Of a stretch of 64,000 nucleotides of DNA, positions 58,961 through 64,000 are shown piece after piece. The notes under the pieces were generated by a model that did no database searches, had not been told where the DNA came from, and saw only the letters and a list, made by a program, of their open reading frames with translations. The translations under genes and the position numbers were made by a program. Numbering within the stretch: the stretch's first letter is position 1; each line of letters begins with the position of its first letter. The stretch is from Chamaecyparis obtusa. Lineage: Eukaryota > Streptophyta > Pinopsida > Cupressales > Cupressaceae. The stretch is from the NCBI GenBank assembly GCA_027943335.1, contig BSBK01001293.1, forward strand, positions 169,628 through 233,627. Reading direction: 5' to 3'.

Positions 58961-61900
58961 TGATGTAGTGCCTCCCTCATTTTCCTCCTTGCACGAACAT
59001 CCTAATGGTGTGGTTTCAAACTTCACACTCATTGACTATGATCATGTTGGTCTCATGTGAGGGTGAATCACTAGGAAGATTTGATTTTTGAGCATATTTT
59101 CAATGTCCTGCATTAGCTTGAGATGTTGGGTGTGGTCTTGGCTTGTATTCTTGTGACCCTTATAGATAGGGATGAGTTAATCCTAAGAATGCACTGATTA
59201 TTTTCACATTATGTTTTATGATGACATTGTGAGATGCACCTAGTTCAACTTTGTCTTATGTTAATCAGGAAGTTATCATTGGGGGTCATGACGGGAATTT
59301 TAAGGGACCCTACCCTGGTATTTTTATATTTTTCTACATTAGACGCTTTTTAAATAGAAAAGATATGTTGATACATTATGGATTTATATTCTCATGGATA
59401 GAGGCTTAACCTCTGATTTGTGTTGCTTGTGTACTCATGTCAATAATTCTAGGATGCTCTATGTTTGAAATAGGACTAACTGAATTCATCTTATCTTTAT
59501 GATAGTGCAATTGAGTGCATGTTTTGTGGAAATTGAATTAGAACAAGGTAATTTAAATAATAAAAAGGTGAAATATATATATTCTCATGTAGTTAATATT
59601 GTTTTCCGGGTGTACGTAATTTCTAGAATTAATGCAGTAGGAAACGTGTGTTGAGTTGGTAGAATATATACCATTTATGAATATTAAAATCTTACTATTT
59701 GGATATGTATAGTTATGTAAAAGACCATTTGAAGTTATTTTATGTTGATACATGTATTAATAGGAAAGTGATTATTAGCTCATGATGTTGAGTAGGATAT
59801 TTTTCTTGGTATGCTTTGATGTTATAGTAATGCGAGAAAAATGAATCAGGTGAAATATTTCTTGTAAATGATTTAGGACATATTATATGATTTGATTTTT
59901 AGGTCTTGATCTTATGGTATTTGATGAATTATTTGATTTTGAATATTATTACTTAATATCATGTTTATGCAAGAAAATTTCATGTGAGATGATAAAGGTT
60001 AGGAAGTTAGGTTAATTGATATATTTATGTGTCCTGAATTACCTTGTTTTGGAAATTGAGTAATATATTATTGAGATTATGTGAATTTCTTGTGAAATAG
60101 TGTGGATGCAGTTGGATTATATGATGTGTTTGACAGTGATTAATTATGGTGCATTTTATATCAATATGACATTTGATCTTTCATGAGCTACTGATATTTT
60201 GTCTAGTGTGCAGGAAATGACCATGGATTAAACAAGGAGAAATTAAAGATGCATGCATGTGAAAATGTTGTAAATCCAAGGTTATCTCTAAAGGGAGAAA
60301 TAACCTCATTGTTATGTATAATGTTGTAAATTAATGTTTTTTTTTAATTATTTAATTATGCTTATTTTTATTTTAAATTAATGTCTACTTTCCATGCCAT
60401 GTGTGTAATGATGTGTTGTAACTTTATGTGGTGTCAATTGACATGTGTTGTGAGTTTGCATGACCAAGTGCATTGTTTATTAGTTAACTTCACCCTTGAG
60501 TCACCTTGTAGAATTCCAAGGTTAGATATCTTGGTTATTGAGCCATGGGAGAGAATCTTATTTCAAATTTTCGAGAGTCAACTCTTAGTGGACTTTTGAG
60601 AGGCTTAAGGTAACACAAAGGGTTAGTTAGTGTTAAAATAAGATAACCCCATAGGTTTACTTTGGGTTGGGGGTCAAATTTTGACCAATAAGATTTTTTT
60701 ATACCATTTTTGCCTCTTCTAAAGATGCCTTTTTGAAAGGTGATGAATTTGGGAAGTGTGTCATGTCTTCGTCTCTTTTCAATTTTGAATTTCCCTCTTG
60801 TTGGAAAGAGAACCCTTGGAAAGTGTAACCAATCATCTTTGAGATTAGGTACAGTTTTCCTTGATAGTGGGATGGAGAGATATTTGGTTGGTGGATTTTC
60901 CACTCTCCAATTTTGGAGACTTCTAGTGGACTTAGCAGGTTTTGGTGGACTTAGCAAGGAAGGAACAATTGTAGGAAAGAGAGCTCTTCTCAACCCTCTT
61001 TTGTCATAGCTTGGAGTAAGGTTGGTTTCCTTGTAATGGAAGACTCTTTCTATTGCTCGTATGTAAAATTAGGATTTCTTTTTTATGTTATTGTAATGGT
61101 TTTTTGAAGCTTCATGCTTTCTTTCATGGTTTCTTGTTATGTGTTTATTTGCTGGTTTTGTTATAGTGTTTTTGTTTTATTGGGGTGTACAAGAGAAAAC
61201 TCACTCTTGGGAGAGAAGAGAGTCTTGATGGGTGAAGGGATTAAGTTGGGAATTCCCATTTAGTGTAGAGTCCTTCCTCAAGGAGGAAGGGGATGAGGCA
61301 TGGATGTATGGGGTCCATATTGTTGTTCTTGTTGTATACTTATTTGGGGGTCATAAGGGTTGTATTTTGTGAAAGGAAATGGAAGGGTTGGTACTTTTTG
61401 TTATGGCTCTGTGAAGGTAATGGTTATGAATTTTGGGCCTTATTGAAGTCATGATTTTACTTTTTAATGGCTTCTCCTACTTGGGTACTTTTAACCTCAC
61501 CCCTTTTATGGGTCCAAGGTGACCCATTATGTGAATATCCTTGGGATAAGAATTTTGTGTTTACATGTATTTGCTAGGTTTTATGTGTATGTGTGTTAAA
61601 GCATGTATGTAATCCTCATCCATCTTTGTTTCCCCATGCTCAGGGGTGGCCATGTAATGGCCTAGGTTGGGAGGTGAGCCTCCATGGTCAATGTGGTTTT
61701 CTTTTGTAGATTTTTATTTGATGAAGTTGTTGGTTTTGTTGAAGAAAAACAAGATTTTGTCATTTCTACTTGTAGATTTTTATGTATAAAAAGGGTTATA
61801 AAGTCATGTGTAAAAAATTAGACTAAAAAGGTCATGTAAATGTTTAATAGCATGTAAAATTCTTGTAAAGGTTTGTACATAAATGTGAAATGATCTCCAA

Positions 61901-64000
61901 AAAATTTTGTGTTGTTTCTAAGGAAAGAAATTGGAAAAATGTGTATTCCTTATGGTTGAATGCAAAAGTAAGTTTTCTGGTTTGTTTTTCTATATGCATG
62001 AAAAAGTTGGATTTTCTTATGAATGCAAAACTCCTTATGTAGACAAAGTTTATTTCAAGCATTTCTTTGGAAAATAAAAGTTAATGTAGATTTTCTTTCC
62101 TAATTACCTATATGAGAATAGATTTCATTTTGATATCATGTTAGTTTAAAAAAATTCTTGTATATACACCTATGCCTATATATTTGTATATATACGTTGG
62201 TGTATATACTCTATTGGAATACATTGCTATGTTGATGTTAAAAAAATAGCACCTAAAAATGTGTCCATATGAGCTCGAACAAAGCCTCTAAAGTTGTTAA
62301 AATAGGGATTTGTGATTTTCAAAAAATATCAGAAGCAGAGATAAACAACCACCTGCACCATTGTGCAAATTGTGAAATTCTACCCTAAAACAAAAAACAT
62401 CTCAAAAAAAGGAGACCAGACATGAATGAGATATCATTGTTTGAAAATTGCCTCTGAAATTATTTTTTCTAAATCATTGCCACCACACTTATAAAATTCA
62501 AATGGCTCTAGATTTGTCTTCAGACATCTAATTTGAATGAAACAAAATTTGATAGGGGTTTTTGGACCTCCTCAATGTGATTCCAACCTCTGATTTGCAC
62601 CACCAAGCTCCAATTTTGACTTGCAACAAAATTCTCTCAAAATAGGCTATACAATGACAATGGAAGAAAGATTGGATAAACCCTTTTATTGATTTTAATT
62701 TATAAATATTTTGATTTTATTGGTCCATCTCATTCAGCGCTTGTGTATGTATATACATAAGTATATATGTGTGTATATACAAATCCTAAGTGTGTATATA
62801 CACACATATATACTCATGTATATATTTTAACTTGATTTTTTCTCCATTTCTTCTGCAAACCAAACCTGGACACACAAAATAAAGAATTCAAGTTTTGGCC
62901 AAGTTTTATTTTAGGGCCTAACCCTAATTTTGAAATTAGGGTTAGGGTTGTCTTTTGGAGCTATTTTATATTTTGAAATTTTAATTATAATTTTTCATTT
63001 AATTCTGGATTAATATTTTAATAACTAGTTATTAGTAATTAATGACTATTCACTTTACAAATCCTCTTTTTAAGTTTTATTTTAAAATATTATTTTATTT
63101 TATAATGAGATTTTAAAAAAAGATTAATTTTTATTATTTAGTAAGATTTTGTTTGGATTTAAATCCCTATCTTATTTTAATTTAATGACTTTTGACTTTT
63201 GACAGTCACTTTAATTTGAATTATGATTTATCTATTATTATTATTTTCATTAGGATTCTAAATGATATTTTTTTATTATTTAGTGGGATTCTAATATTTT
63301 GCTTTTGGATGCCATTTTTTAATTAATTTAGGTTAAAAATGTTGAGATATTTATAAATCGACGCTTATTCTTTTTAATACTATTCTTAGAATTTGTTATT
63401 TTTTGAATTTAAAAATTAATCCTTATTTCCAATTGAATATTATTATTTTATTTTTATTACAATGTTGATGATTAAATTTAATATTTAATTTACTAATAAT
63501 ATTTTAATGTATTAATGGGTTATTCTAGGGGAAATTGTTTAATGTTTTAGGATGGGACTTAGATAAATAAATTTCCTTTAGCCTAAATGATAAATTTAAC
63601 ATTTAAACTTTATTATGGTTATTTTAAACTTTTAAATGTTTAATTTAAATTAATTAATTAACTTTGATAACATTATTTTGGTATTAACATATAATATTTT
63701 AAATTAATTATTATTAACATTATAACTTTAAAATGGGTAAAAAATTTGTAAACCTAGGTTTTACATAGGAATGTTTTTATGATCATATTTCTTCAGTTTA
63801 ATGTTTTCTTGAGATTTGATATTTCTAGATTTAAAATTTATTATTTATTATTCAATGTAATTTTATTATTTTCCTAATTAAATGGATATTTAGGGGAGAT
63901 TAATTTAAGCATCCAATGTGGGACTTAGTTAAATTATTTCTCCCTGGCATTAATGTCGAATTTAATATAAATAATGTTATAGTATTTTCAATCCTTGTTA
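58961..64000 (+). repeat. Element V 3' LTR, cut by the window edge
   Basis: 5040 bp in view, collinear with 21135-21320, 35679-37291 and 45912 to about 49090. The empty versions of the GTATT and GATAG insertion sites can be read at about 59145-59150 and 60815-60822. About 600 bases of the LTR lie beyond the window. No gene in it. Confidence 0.85.

Larger units (their letters stand above)
21135..64000 (+). mobile_element. Element V: giant coding-poor LTR element (LARD-like), right end outside the window
   Basis: The 5' LTR begins at 21135 (TGTAGTG) and, after removing elements III and IV, is about 5.6 kb. The 3' LTR begins at 58961 (TGATGTAGTG) after the purine tract TTAGGGGGGA and is cut by the window edge after 5.04 kb. 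A tRNA-Met-type primer site (TGGTATTAGAGC) is at 49700. The interior is about 9.3 kb, of which about 6 kb is LINE and an unrelated open stretch. The remaining 3 kb shows no gag or pol. LTRs longer than the non-coding interior fit the class called LARD. The flank at 1-21134 is itself a piece of the same LTR. Confidence 0.75.

Overview
The window looks like nuclear DNA from a large-genome seed plant and is filled end to end with nested retrotransposons. I see no host gene, rRNA or tRNA gene. A gymnosperm (conifer-like) source is my inference, from LTRs of 1.1 to 5.6 kb, five-deep nesting and the style of the elements; it is not proven by any host marker.

Layout. The base layer is a piece of a long LTR (1-69 plus 20154-21134). 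A very large coding-poor LTR element, here called V, starts inside it at 21135 and runs past the right edge. Its 5' LTR (about 5.6 kb) is split into 21135-21320, 35679-37291 and 45912-49691. Its interior is 49692-58960, and its 3' LTR starts at 58961 and is cut at 64000. Element I (70-20148, minus strand) is a Ty3/gypsy element with 2.64-kb LTRs, inserted in the base layer with a CATGG target duplication. Element III (21321-35673, plus) and element IV (37292-45906, minus) sit in the 5' LTR of V, with GTATT and GATAG duplications. Element II (3166-10502, plus) sits in the integrase region of element I (TTTTT duplication). A Ty1/copia element (25883-33011, minus) sits in element III (AGGTC duplication). 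A decayed, 5'-truncated LINE (about 53216-57125, minus) lies in the interior of V.

How they fit together. Element I and the copia element each keep a full gag-pol in one frame (about 2,348 and 1,409 codons once the nested insertion is discounted), broken only by nonsense codons, mostly TAG. Elements II, III and IV have no protease, integrase or reverse transcriptase. They carry the same two genes: a coiled-coil protein with about five zinc knuckles, and a large second protein (about 1,050-1,190 codons) that starts MASSS in two copies and has conserved blocks I cannot assign to a known family with certainty. They share with the copia element an initiator-Met-type primer site, three copies of a GGGGGAG or GAGGGAG polypurine tract, LTR ends beginning TGTTGG, ACCGAG/CTCGGT motifs and a C-tract near the LTR end. 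I infer that they are pol-less relatives of Sirevirus-type copia elements, moved in trans.

The two observations most worth following are this pol-less gag-plus-ORF2 family, seen in three separate copies, and the domain order of element I. There a complete second RNase H lies between protease and reverse transcriptase, while the usual RNase H after the reverse transcriptase has lost key acidic residues.
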